NCBI GenBank assembly: GCA_019802505.1
Contig: JAFMOC010000042.1
Span: 2,257,501-2,321,500, forward strand
Source of the DNA: Corydoras sp. C115
Lineage: Eukaryota; Chordata; Actinopteri; Siluriformes; Callichthyidae
Direction of reading: 5' to 3'
Length of the DNA stretch: 64,000 nucleotides
The position numbers and the translations under genes were made by a program. The stretch's first letter is position 1; every line of letters begins with the position of its first letter. Positions 36,780-47,300 of this stretch are shown in pieces. The notes beneath the pieces were generated by a model, which was not told the DNA's origin, did no database searches, and saw nothing but the letters and a program-made list of their open reading frames with translations.

Positions 36780-38913
36780 CTACAGTGTGAAATGACACAT
36801 TAAGCCTAATTGACAGGGTGACTGTAAAGTTTGTATTGACGGGGCGTTTGTGTATGAGTGTGCATGAGTGGCAGGCAGATTTGGCTATAAGATCTGTTGA
36901 CTCGTGGGTGACTGGTAGGAGAATGAGTGCTAGGCAAACAGACGGGACTACTGCGCCTGATAATCACTCATCCCAGTCTCCCCAGCTCTACACGATCCCT
37001 CCCTGCCATTAGGGTGATTGGCATAAATTATTTAGCTATGCACGTGTTTGGGGAAATCTAAACACAGAAGACATTCAATGAGGCAAAACTCTTTCAAGCC
37101 TCAGTCACATGCTGACATGCTCTAAACAAGAAAATAAACACTAACTTGACTGAAGCCCGCCACACTTCAATCATGTTGGAATTAAAAAAAAGAGCACTAA
37201 TTTTAGGCTTTGCGCTCACTTAGATATTTGCAGCTAATTTTACTATGACACATGCGCGGGCAGATAGTTGTTATATGCCTGACAAAGGTACGATTCCCAG
37301 ACTTGCAGGCCTGCCACTCAACATAAGCCCACCCCTTCTAAGTCAGCAAGAGGTACTTAGAGAGAAAATGATGGCTCTCAGTGGACTGGAGAAGGAAAAA
37401 AAATCCATCAGGACTTTTTCCGAGCTGTCGGAGCTCGAGAGCCATGTAATCAGCAGTGCATGCATGCTCAACGAAGCTATTCCCCACTGAAGAGCATTGT
37501 ATGGCAGCAGTGGTGCTACTTAAGATGAAATCACATGCAAAGTGGGTAAACACTTCTTGACATGTTTTCAATATGATTACATTAGAACAAGCCGTGTTTG
37601 ATTGAAAAGCTAATATTCAAGCCATGCAAATCATCAATCACGAGGAGCAGTGTATTAATTATTCAATAAAAGAGTCTAATTCAAGAATCAATGTTAGGAC
37701 TGGGGAGAGAGAGAGAGACGAAGGGGCTCCCAGCAGAGAGAGAGAGAGTGGAGGATAATAAAAAAAGGAATAGGGAATTACCACTCTCTCAAATCTGTGG
37801 CCCCACTCGTCCTGAGCTGTCAAAAACAACTGCCGCGCCTCCGTTTCATGTGACCAAGTTTAAAGATGACTTTGGAGACACTTGTTTTTTTTCGCCAAAC
37901 TCGTTAGGCCTTTGTACCTCATTAGTTCATTTTTTCCTGCTTGCCATCTTTTTCTCAATCTTCCTTGTCTTTTTCTTTTGCTTCGAAATTGTCATTACTC
38001 TCCCTCACGCCTCACGTTTGTATTTGAAGTCGGAAATTGGGGGCTGTGATCTCAGCCAATTACCAACTGGGCCAAATTTTATCCCTGGGAATTCATTATT
38101 TACATTCAATTAAACAAATTGATCAAGCAGCCCCTACTGTACAGGGACACCATTAGAAAGAAGGCAGTATGAGAGCAGACAGGTTTAATCTGATCTAATA
38201 CAAAGCCTTCTTAAGTATGCCGCTAAAGCAGAACCTCAAAGGTATTTCTCTGTGGCCCATTTCTTAGTGTGTGAAGGGTGCCCCTTATTAGTTCTGAAAC
38301 ATACATTATTAATGCCATAATTGGACCCAGAAGTCCACCAAAAGTTTGGGCCCATGAATAACTTTATTCAGTGTATTCTCTGTAGTAACATCGCTTGTGA
38401 GCCTTCTTTTGTGATTGGCCACCCTTAATCTTCGCTGTGTGAGATCTCAAAAAAAGCTAAAAGGCCTCCCCCCCAGTACAGGCCTACAATTTGGAAAAAT
38501 AAAGGCTAGGATTTGTATATTTAGTTTCAAGCCAAGTGTATTTTTAAAGCTATGATATTATATGGATTTTAGCTTGGACCACAGCTTTAATTTGATGCAA
38601 ACAGAAGATTGAATTTTTGGACCAGTAAATAAACTGAAATGTCACCTTCGAGTATTTGAGGTTTTGAGGTTTATATTTTGAACCACATAAAAACCTCCCT
38701 TATCTAATAGCATTCTTGTGGTTCTCAAATAGCTCCTGATGTCAAGAGATAGCTTGATACTAATTGTTGTTGGATCTATAATAGTAATGCAATCTCAGTG
38801 TTTGCCTTGGAAAGTGTTTAAAACATTACACCAGCATTCTTCATGTCAGCTGTTGTCAGGGATATGTCACTGTTAGAGACGCCAAAGCTATGACATTCAA
38901 CTAAAGGTTTGTT
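36780..38913. other. 2.1-kb repeat-poor block
   Basis: No interspersed repeat recognised; two short (AG)n runs lie near 37707 and 37737. Moderate GC and overlapping chance frames on both strands occur around 36818-37571. The 140-aa frame at 37691-38113 contains a poly-hydrophobic stretch (FFLLAIFFSIFLVFFF) from a T-rich tract and no known domain, so I do not call it a gene. A candidate regulatory block by exclusion. Confidence 0.4.
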
Positions 38914-39005
38914 CCATCCATCCAATCGTTATCTTCCACTTTATCCTCTATTAGGGTCGCAGGGGGGATACACCCAGGACAGGGTGCCAATATATCACTG
39001 GGCAC
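38914..39005 (-). mobile_element. SINE tail-side fragment
   Basis: (ATCC)n, ATCTTCCACTTTATCCTC, GGGTCGCAGGGGG and then GATACACCCAGGACAGGG to ATCACTGGGCAC. The CCATCCAGGGGAGAACG block is deleted. Confidence 0.85.
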
Positions 39006-39143
39006 TAAAAGTGTGTTGATATTTCAAAAAAGCAGAAAAAGAATCAGAGTTCTTTAGTTGAAAACAAAGAAGCTAACCTCCTCTGACATGACTATTTTTT
39101 CAGATGTTATAAGATTAACTATAGACATTTTCTGAATTATTTG

Positions 39144-39415
39144 TCTAGTCTAGCACATCCGCCTCTCAGCGCTGGGGATTTGAATCTTAATCTGGTTGGA
39201 GTTTTCATGTTCTTACCATGTCCGCGTGGGTTTCCTCCGGGTTCTCCGGTTTCCTCCCACAGTCCAAAAACATGGATTTAAGGTAGCTTGGCGACCTGTA
39301 CTGGGTGTATCTGCCCAGCGTCTGAAACGTTCTTCCCTGGATGGGCATAGGAAACCCCTGTGACCCTAGTAGCGGATTAAGCGGAAGATAATGAATGAAT
39401 GAATGAATGAATGAA
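39144..39415 (+). mobile_element. SINE with lost head and shortened middle
   Basis: Starts in the damaged A-box side (CTAGCACATCCGCCTCTCAG). GGGATTTGAATCTTAATCTGG stands for the B box. The body is intact, the GT segment is deleted (AAGGTAGCTTGGCGACCTG), and it ends in AGCGGAAGATAATGAATGAA with six ATGA units. The next about 25 bp resemble those after the SINE at 43841. Confidence 0.88.
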
Positions 39416-39603
39416 GTTAATTGGGAGTTCAGGTTCTATGACTTCAATCCTAAAACCAATTTGTGATGTTAAATTGAAAAGGTCTGTTACATTATTTGAC
39501 TGCATGGGATGAATTGGGACCTGTCCATGGTCGTTCCCTGGTACGCTTAGGATAAGCAGGTTAGAAAATGAATATTTAGTTACTAGCAAAAATGAAATGA
39601 AAT

Positions 39604-39857
39604 TGTCACAGGTGCCTCGGGCACCTGTCCCTCGTTTGTGTTATTCATGGACTCCGTTGGGTGATTGGTTTATTTTGTGTACGTGACCTGGTGTTTTTCT
39701 TACTTAAGTTTCGTATTCCCACTTCCCCGTGCACGTCTTTGTTTGTGGTTTGATTACCCAGGTGTTAGTACGTTTGTTTGTTCCCCTTTTCCGTTGGTGT
39801 CCCTACACCATTTTTAATAATAAATCGTTTTGTTTTTTATCCCGGTGTCTCATCACA
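39604..39857 (+). mobile_element. LTR-like repeat, relative of the solo LTR at 16601
   Basis: Reverse-complement comparison with 16790-17036 shows the same blocks in order: GTGCCT..CACCTGTCCCTC, ATTGGTTTATTTTG, GTGCACGTCTTTGTTTG, GGTGTCCCTACACC, an AATAAA signal (39819-39824) and GGTGTCTC. It begins TGTCACAGGTGCC and ends CATCACA. The GC-rich tandem units of the first copy are absent. No clear 5-bp duplication was found. Transcription orientation is +. Solo or truncated LTR. Confidence 0.78.
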
Positions 39858-40352
39858 ATATTTTAATAATTAATATAATGGATTTAATATAAAAATTAAA
39901 TCAGAAAAGGCTAATATTCCCTTCCTGGCATTAGTGTAAAATTAGTCTAATTAAGCACTAAGAGATCTTAGTACTCACTTTATCATCAATAACAGTAGTG
40001 TCGATAATTTTAAAGAAAAGTTAATTGTTCGGGTTTGAAATATTCTCAGCTTAATGCAGGCAAATATTGTGACACAGAACAGATGTAGATCCAAGGAATT
40101 AGTATGTGACCAGAATGAGAGTCTCCTTATGGCCTCATATAACTTGATACACACTATCTCATGTTCACATACATACTTCTGAAAGGCAACACCACTCCCT
40201 TTCTGTGCATGTTAAACAATACTCTGACTGTCAACAATCATGCATTTATTAACAGCTAAAGCCTCTTCTGTATTTATTTTTATAATTACCTCCCATGAGG
40301 CTGTAGCAGGCAGCTTCGGCAACACAGGCACATCGCCTCTGGTATGTCTGTT
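39858..40352. other. Single-copy stretch
   Basis: Nothing recognised. Confidence 0.35.
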
Positions 40353-40365
40353 TGTGTGTGTGTGT

Positions 40366-40424
<59 letters not shown>
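40353..40424. repeat. (GT)n microsatellite
   Basis: About 35 units with one GTAT interruption. Confidence 0.96.
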
Positions 40425-40427
<3 letters not shown>

Positions 40428-40553
40428 TTTGTGTGTTTTCAGTGCTTAAATCACCAGTGCCTTGACAAAATGACCAACAGTCATCAACCTGAATTAACTA
40501 TATAATTATGTGTATAGTATTCTGTTGTTTTTCATTATAATAATATAATACAG

Positions 40554-40811
40554 CAAAAAAGTGTGCTAGACGATTGTGAAGTACTTAGTGCCTCACTTCA
40601 GATTGATGGCTTAGAAGAATGTATTAGGTCTTCACAAAAGATAATATTGATTGCTGTTGGCTCTTTATTTGGCCTCATTTGTTTATCAGGTTTGTTATAT
40701 GCTGTGCAGCTTGAATTGGTGATCGGGCAACTACAGGGTCAAATAGAAAATGCAAAAACGCTAGAGCATGCAGGCATATTACTTTTCAGACACATAAATA
40801 TTCATACATAA
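40554..40811 (+). other. Unassigned open frame with one hydrophobic segment
   Basis: The frame is open from at least 40551 to a stop at 40809, with no ATG near its start. It reads ..LDDCEVLSASLQIDGLEECI, then a hydrophobic run IILIAVGSLFGLICLSGLLY of about 20 residues, then a polar tail. An AG (CAG) at 40551-40553 and a possible donor (CAG|GTTTGT near 40689) would allow an exon. I do not recognise a family, and chance is the more likely explanation. Confidence 0.15.
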
Positions 40812-40958
40812 TGTATGATCTGTAGCACCATAATTATTTCTATGCAAAAAACAAAAGATTATAGTGGTGTGAAATTACAAAAAAAAAACAATAATAGACA
40901 CTTACATAATTACACAGTACATAATTAATGTCCCACACTGACATAATAATGTATGAAA

Positions 40959-41342
40959 TCTATGTACTTATTAATTAATTCATTCATTCATTATGTTCCA
41001 CTTTATCCTATATTAGGGTCACGGGGGGGGTTCCCCATGCCCATCCAGGGGAAAACGTTTCGGGCGCTGGGCAGGACAGGGCGCCAATCTATCGCTGGGC
41101 ACACACTCACTCACACAGACACGCACACAAACACACTCTACATGGGGAAATTTGGGGAAACTCAATTGACTTGATCCATGTTTTTGGACTGTGGGAGGAA
41201 ACCGGAGAACCCGGAGGAAACACCCATGGACACGGGGAGAACATGGAAACTCCACCCAGATGGGGATTCAAACCGGGAATCCCTAGTGCTGAGAGGCGAA
41301 CGTGCTGAACACTAAGCCACCGTGCCGCCCTTCTATGTACTT
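40959..41342 (-). mobile_element. Full-length SINE with perfect 11-bp target duplication
   Basis: The element spans 40970-41331, flanked by TCTATGTACTT (40959-40969 and 41332-41342). The (ATTC)n tail, body and head ending ACCGTGCCGCCC are intact. The GGGCAGGACAGGG junction shows a 14-bp loss of the GATACACCCA part. Confidence 0.94.
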
Positions 41343-41571
41343 TAAAAAAATTATTTGTCCTTAAAAGGATTACAAATTGAAAAAAAAAAATTTCCCAAAC
41401 ATTTTGAAATTTGTATACTGTTTTATTCAAAGGTTAAAATCATACCTACTTAAAGTCTTAGTTGGTTTGATTTTGCAAAGTGGAAAAATGGTAAATTATG
41501 AATTACTCAATAATGATCAATAATGTTATCTGTGTATTTTTACAGCCATTAAATTACCAAGCAGCACAGTG
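41343..41571. other. AT-rich gap
   Basis: Nothing recognised. Confidence 0.35.
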
Positions 41572-41915
41572 TGTTAGGAGTGCTGGGTGGGCGCCCCTCA
41601 CCTTCCTTGTGTGTTTATTTTCTTGTTCAGTCTAGTTAATTAGCTTATTACCCTCATTTCCTGTTTTGCTTTAGTTAATTAACTGCTTTTTGTTATTGGT
41701 TCATTTATCTGGTCATGTGCTCTCTTTGCTTAATATTCTCCATGTTTCATTTCTTTCGTTGCACTTGCATCATTTAGATTATGCGTTGTCCAATCCCTTC
41801 ATTGTATTTTGAACCCTGTCCCTTTAATAAAACCCTGTTTACGCTTACTACGTTGCCTGACTCCATGCAGTGTGTTTATGTGCATCCACAATAGGATCGA
41901 CATCAGAGCATAACA
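41572..41915 (+). mobile_element. Candidate LTR-like element (344 bp)
   Basis: Begins TGTTAGGAGTGCTGG and ends CAGAGCATAACA, giving TGTTA..TAACA ends like the solo LTR at 16601. It has an AATAAA at 41826-41831 followed by a CTTACTACGTTGCCTGACTCC run-out as in LTR R-U5 regions. AGTG occurs at both borders (41568-41571 and 41915-41918) but overlaps the terminal A, so a clean duplication is not proven. It shows no obvious similarity to the other LTR family apart from the ends. Confidence 0.5.
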
Positions 41916-42491
41916 GTGACAAAACAGGAAAAAATAATCATATGGTTGCAGTGTGCCATTCTATATCATAATTTAAACATGTACACTTGAATTAAACTTT
42001 ATATTATAATATAATCTACCTTTATATATTGTACATACAATAACAGAAAATAATTTAAAAAAATAGCAAATGGCTACAGTTAATGATAACTGCAAATCGC
42101 AAACACCGATTTGTGAATAAGCAGTAGAACTATGCAAACAGGAAAGGTAACAGATCTCACCTGGGACTTGTCTGTGTCCTGCCTGTCTGTTTGTCTGTTT
42201 TGAGTTAAAAAAAGAGACTTAGAAAGTAAAGAGACTTAGAAAGTAGAAGTATAAGCGAAAGCCATAACACTGAAGTCATGGTTTTTATTCATCTCTTGTC
42301 TTTGCAGTTCCACCAGCCAACCTGATGAGGAACTGTAATGATAAAATTATGTTTCTGATTTGGTACATCCTGTTTGATTGTGTGTAAGCATGTTACAGTA
42401 ACCAAGAAACTTAAGAATAGAAACCAGTTATTGTAGTTGTTTTTAATATTTTCTTTATAACAATTGACAAAGCAGTACACTAAATGTGTGA

Positions 42492-42493
<2 letters not shown>
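41916..42493. other. Single-copy AT-rich stretch
   Basis: Includes a small direct repeat, AAAGAGACTTAGAAAGTA twice near 42209-42246. No gene recognised. Confidence 0.4.

Positions 42494-42554
<61 letters not shown>
42494..42554. repeat. (AT)n flanking the intact Tc1 element, left
   Basis: About 60 bp of AT end exactly at the left inverted repeat. Another AT run follows the right end at 43776-43834, so the transposon sits inside what looks like one former (TA)n array. Confidence 0.95.
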
Positions 42555-42557
<3 letters not shown>

Positions 42558-43772
42558 TCACCGGCCACTTTATTAGGTACACCATTCTAGTAACGGGTTG
42601 GACCCCCTTTTGCCTTCCGAACTGCCTCAATTCTTCGTGGCATAGATTCAACAAGGTGCTGGAAGCATTCCTCAGAGAGTTTGGTCCATATTGACATGAT
42701 GGCATCACACAGTTGCCTCAGATTTGTCGGCTGCACATCCATGATGTGAATCCCCCGTTCCATCACATCCCAAAGATGCTCTATTGGATTGAGATCTGGT
42801 GACTGTGGAGGCCATTTGAGTACAGTGAACTCATTGTCATGTTCAAGAAACCAGTCTGAGATGATTCCAGCTTTATGACATGGCGCATTATCCTGCTGAA
42901 AGTAGCCATCAGATGTTGGGTACATTGTGGTCATAAAGGGATGGACATGGTCAGCAACAATACTCAGGTAGGCTGTGGCGTTGCAACGATGCTCAATTGG
43001 TACCAAGGGGCCCAAAGAGTGCCAAGAAAATATTCCCCACACCATGACACCACCACCACCAGCCTGAACCGTTGATACAAGGCAGGATGGATCCATGCTT
43101 TCATGTTGTTGACGCCAAATTCTGACCCTACCATCCGAATGTCGCAGCAGAAATCGAGACTCATCAGACCAGGCAACGTTTTTCCAATCTTCTATTGTCC
43201 AATTTCGATGAACTTGTGCAAATTGTAGCCTCAGTTTCCTGTTCTTAGCTGAAAGGAGTGGCACCCGGTGTGGTCTTCTGCTGCTGTAGCCCATCTGCCT
43301 CAAAGTTCGACGTACTGTGCGTTCAGAGATGCTCTTCTGCCTACCTTGGTTGTAACGGGAGGCTATTTGAGTCACTGTTGCCTTTCTATCAGCTCGAACC
43401 AGTCTGGCCATTCTCCTCTGACCTCTGGCATCAACAAGGCATTTCCGCCCACAGAACTGCCGCTCACTGGATGTTTTTTCTATTTTGGACCATTCTCTGT
43501 AAACCCTAGAGATGGTTGTGTGTGAAAATCCCAGTAGATCCGCAGTTTCTGAAATACTCAGACCAGCCCTTCTGGCACCAACAACCATGCCACGTTCAAA
43601 GGCACTCAAATCACCTTTCTTCCCCATACTGATGCTCGGTTTGAACTGCAGGAGATTGTCTTGACCATGTCTACATGCCTAAATGCACTGAGTTGCCGCC
43701 ATGTGATTGGCTGATTAGAAATTAAGTATTAACGAGCAGTTGGACAGGTGTACCTAATAAAGTGGCCGGTGA

Positions 43773-43775
<3 letters not shown>
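42555..43775 (-). mobile_element. Complete Tc1-like transposon
   Basis: 1221 bp. Terminal inverted repeats at 42555-42583 and 43747-43775 are perfect over 29 bp, beginning CACTCACCGGCCACTTTATT. A TA lies directly outside the left end; the right flank reads TGTATATA, consistent with a TA target with one substitution or slippage. It holds one uninterrupted transposase frame, whose stop codon is three bases inside the left repeat. Perfect ends and an open frame suggest a young copy. The family, to my recollection, is widely spread in fishes. Confidence 0.97.
42587..43627 (-). CDS. Tc1-like transposase, DD36E-type
   Basis: 346 aa, a normal length for Tc1-family transposase, which cuts the element out at its inverted repeats and reinserts it at TA in the nucleus. 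An N-terminal helix-turn-helix pair occupies about residues 5-115 and binds the repeats (GARRAGLSISETADLLGFSH, then SERTVRRTLRQMGY). A GRK motif at 60-62 sits where Tc1 proteins have the GRPR hook. The catalytic triad is D155 (WSDESRF), D246 (QQDNAPCH) and E283 (DLNPIEHLW). The glycine-rich box GGGGVMVWGIFSW is at 190-202. 36 residues lie between D246 and E283, so this is DD36E rather than the classical DD34E of Tc1. The start MGKKGDLSAFERG at 43627 is the expected N-terminus. No stop or frameshift is present, so it is plausibly functional, but activity cannot be read from sequence. Confidence 0.95.
   Translation of the reverse strand: MGKKGDLSAFERGMVVGARRAGLSISETADLLGFSHTTISRVYREWSKIEKTSSERQFCGRKCLVDARGQRRMARLVRADRKATVTQIASRYNQGRQKSISERTVRRTLRQMGYSSRRPHRVPLLSAKNRKLRLQFAQVHRNWTIEDWKNVAWSDESRFLLRHSDGRVRIWRQQHESMDPSCLVSTVQAGGGGVMVWGIFSWHSLGPLVPIEHRCNATAYLSIVADHVHPFMTTMYPTSDGYFQQDNAPCHKAGIISDWFLEHDNEFTVLKWPPQSPDLNPIEHLWDVMERGIHIMDVQPTNLRQLCDAIMSIWTKLSEECFQHLVESMPRRIEAVRKAKGGPTRY

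Positions 43776-43834
<59 letters not shown>
43776..43834. repeat. (AT)n flanking the intact Tc1 element, right
   Basis: About 56 bp of AT beginning just after the right inverted repeat. Confidence 0.95.
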
Positions 43835-43839
<5 letters not shown>

Positions 43840-43840
43840 T

Positions 43841-44174
43841 CTCACTTAGTGGTTAGCACCTTTGCCTCTCAGTGCTGGGGATTCCAGGTGCGAATTACGA
43901 TTTGGGTGGAATTTCCATGTTCTGCCCTTGTCCGCGTGGGTTCTCCGGTTTCTCCCCACAGTTCAAACACATAGATTTAAAGTAAATTGAATGCTCTAAA
44001 TTTCCCCATATAGTGTGTGTTTGTGTGTGTGCCTGTGTAAATGAGCATGCCTAGGAATATATTAACACCCTGTCCTGGGTGTATCTGCCCAGCGTCTGAA
44101 ATGTTGTCCCCTGGATGGGCATGGGGAACCCCCCGTGACCCTAGTAGCCGATTAAGCGGACGATAATGAATGAA
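43841..44174 (+). mobile_element. SINE with lost head
   Basis: Starts CTCACTTAGTGGTTAGCACC (A-box side). GGTGCGAATTACG replaces the B box. The body, a short GT segment, GTGACCCTAGTAGCCGATTAAGCGG and an ATGAATGA tail follow. It shares the 'CCTAGTAGCSGATTAAGCGG' variant and its downstream flank with the copy at 39144. Confidence 0.88.
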
Positions 44175-44277
44175 AGGTAAACGGGAGTTCAAGTTTCTAT
44201 ATATATAGTTTCAAGTTTATATATATATGGAGACCAAAATGTAATAAATAATAAAAAAGTCTATATAAGTTACTAAT

Positions 44278-44279
<2 letters not shown>

Positions 44280-44338
<59 letters not shown>
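44280..44338. repeat. (GT)n microsatellite
   Basis: About 29 units. Confidence 0.97.
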
Positions 44339-44340
<2 letters not shown>

Positions 44341-47300
44341 GTATGATTCTTTAGCACTATGGCTAAAGACCATCGACAGGTTAATTATATGTTAACCGAA
44401 CTGTTGTTGCTGTTGTGATGCTGTGCGAGCATAGTGATCTTGATATGAAATTATCAAGAGATACAAATCATTAGTTTTATGCTATTTAAAATAAACTATT
44501 TACAATAATATTTAATTTATTCAGTCAGCAAGTTTGCATTACAAATGTATGTGGAACTCAAAGCAAACCGTATTCCTCTTATCACAGTTTCCAAGTCAGT
44601 TTTGGTTTAAAAAAAGATAAAGTAAGCAAAATATTTAAAATCTTGACCATACAGTTTTCTTGAAAGCTCCGTCTAATTGAAATTAATGGTGATCCTGAAA
44701 GTTGCAGTCTTCTGAAGAACATTCAGTTAGTGCTGGTCTGTTTTGGCAGGGCAGGCTGTTTCAAGTGGTATAAGTCATTTTCTCTGGTGCAGATCTGCAT
44801 GTGGCCTTGCCTCTAGTTAGTGAATCCCTTGTCGCTTAGGATGAAGTGGAAAATGCACTGAGGCCTGTTTAATAGGAATATCAAGCAAACTTCTTATAAA
44901 AATGCCCATTTATCATTCTCAGAGGCTAATTGGTTTCCAGTTCCTGTAACCATGCAGTGCAGTAAATTGAATGTGTCCTTTCTTCTGCAGCCGAGGCATT
45001 CCAAATGCTGTAATCAGCTGCATTAGGCTCCGTTAATATGAGAGAAGAGGATATGAGTAAAGCCAAAACATGCAGAACACATTCCACCAGTAATTAATGC
45101 TCATTAAGACTTTAAGGAGAAATATATTCTGCTTGTATTTTGCAGCGTTCTTGCTTTTCAGTTGTTTTTTTTTCTGGTTTTACTCTATATGCATCTAATC
45201 ATTGCATTGCTAATGCTAAACATTGCTTATGTTTGACATTAGATTTGATGTTGCTGTTAATTTTCCTCCACTTCAAGATTTTAAATTTCCCCAAAGGGGA
45301 TTTTTTGCACGAAGAGGTGAAGAAAGAGATGGCGTGTTAAAGGCTGTAAAGTGTATGTGTTTATGTTGTAGTCCTATAATGAGGTCTGTGATTAAACACT
45401 GACACAATTTAAAGGGTAAAACTCATTAGAACACATGTTTTTTGAGTCAGTGCGAAGTGTTGTACAAATTGAGGCACAGCTTTTCCAGAATAAGGACAAT
45501 AATGACTGCAGCGAAATGAGCGTTGTGCTATAACAAACACTCAGTGTTAAACCCGACCTGGCTCTGGTCCTGCAGTACTGGTGTTAGTAAAAACCACATG
45601 AAAACATACCAAGGCACATGCACTAGAAAGTCATTAGGCAGCACTCGCAATGGTCATTCATCACAGGTCTGTAGGAAGGGCCTTTACACCCTTGGCCAAA
45701 GCTGTGGAGGGAAGCAGATGCAGGCTCACAGGTTAATGAAGGAATAAAGGAGATTCAAAAAGCTACAGGCGCCACTTACTGATGATGACCATTCCAGAGG
45801 CTGCTGCTGGCCTCTGAGAAGTGGAGAGCCTGAGGATTTAAGAACCACGCTCTGCAGTGAATTATGCTCTGCCACATTTTAGGTCAGATTTGTCCTCGGG
45901 GAAAAGCAAGTAAACCTTTTGGTCTATACATGACAAGTGGCAGTGGGCTACAGTCATGTACATATGGAGATGTTTATGCAGATTGGTTCAAAGAAATGCT
46001 TAAACAATTGGGACAGGTTTATTATTACTTTGTGGCTACCCCCTTTTTTAAAACCAAGTTTTAACTTGCATTCATTTGCTTAGTCATTAATAATGCCTTC
46101 TGCAGTTTATTGTAAGACAGCCAATTGGTCCATCATTATAATTCTGTAAAACTAAATTGTGGGGAGATTAATAAGCATGAATAAGTTAATTTCAGTCACC
46201 ACAAGCCTTGAGTAAAACATGTTAAATAATAATGAACCGCTCAAGGTTTGGTTGTCCTCTCTCTATCGCTGTAATTCTCTCTCTCTCCCACACACACATC
46301 TCTCTCGCACTCTCTCTCGTTCTCTCACCTTAATTCTAGTTTACAGCCAAGGGGTAATCACTTCAGAATAAGGTGTGCATTCAATGCAAGTATGAATCTC
46401 AACTAGCCGAGGTCCAAGTCCATTGCAGCGTATACTGAATCTTAATGGTCGGCTAAGAAAGCCTGACAGCAATACTTGACATGGGCATTAAATCATTGCC
46501 CCAAGGAATCCTCCATCCTGCACCTCCTGACAGGAATACTGTCATCTCTGCCAGGGCATTTCCTATGCCTCTTGACAACACTGGATCAGAATTAGTCATT
46601 GCATTAGATGTAAATTGGTGCTGTTCAAGGATAATAATGAGCACCAAGATACATGTCGGTGTCACTGACATGACGCTATTTTGATATTGTCTCCCACCGG
46701 TTTATTATGTCTAATGGGATTCAGTCCACGGCTGGCCGGAAAGTTTATTTGCAGGTTATGCACTTGTATTTTTGTGTTTGTTTGGACACTTCTTTGCACA
46801 AAGTGTCCAGAGCAGAGCTCCACACAGAAGGTCAGTCTGGCGCTGTTTACCAAGCTGTCTGCTTGATGGCTGACGGCTTCTCTCTTGACATGCTCTGGCA
46901 TTAAGCTTGACTAGCCAACAAGTCCAACTGCATGGACAGCTCCATGCCACTATAGTGAAAAACAAAACCTGCTTACAAGTCATGGGGCTTCACGATTCAT
47001 CATGTATGTGATCGACATCTTTGCTTTTAATGCTATAGTTTCGTCATGTATGAACTGTCTTCTCTACAACTTGCCAATTGTGTTAAGTCATTGTCTGAGG
47101 ATGCTGAGGAGTAACACTGTCTAATTATACAATAGCTAATTATACAAATTTTTAAAAAGAAATTTGCAAATTATATATGTCAAATGTGAACAGGAACAAT
47201 TGTCTGATGTTTTCTTCACAACATTTGCCCAAAGACAACCAGAATTTAAAGTTTTATACTAAAATTATACTCTTTTTTTGCAAAACCAGTAATAAATGAT

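Noticed and set aside
37691..38113. 140-aa frame with a hydrophobic stretch
   Set aside because: The hydrophobic run is encoded by a T-rich tract, the N-terminal part by (AG)n; no domain, no supporting splice or codon signal.
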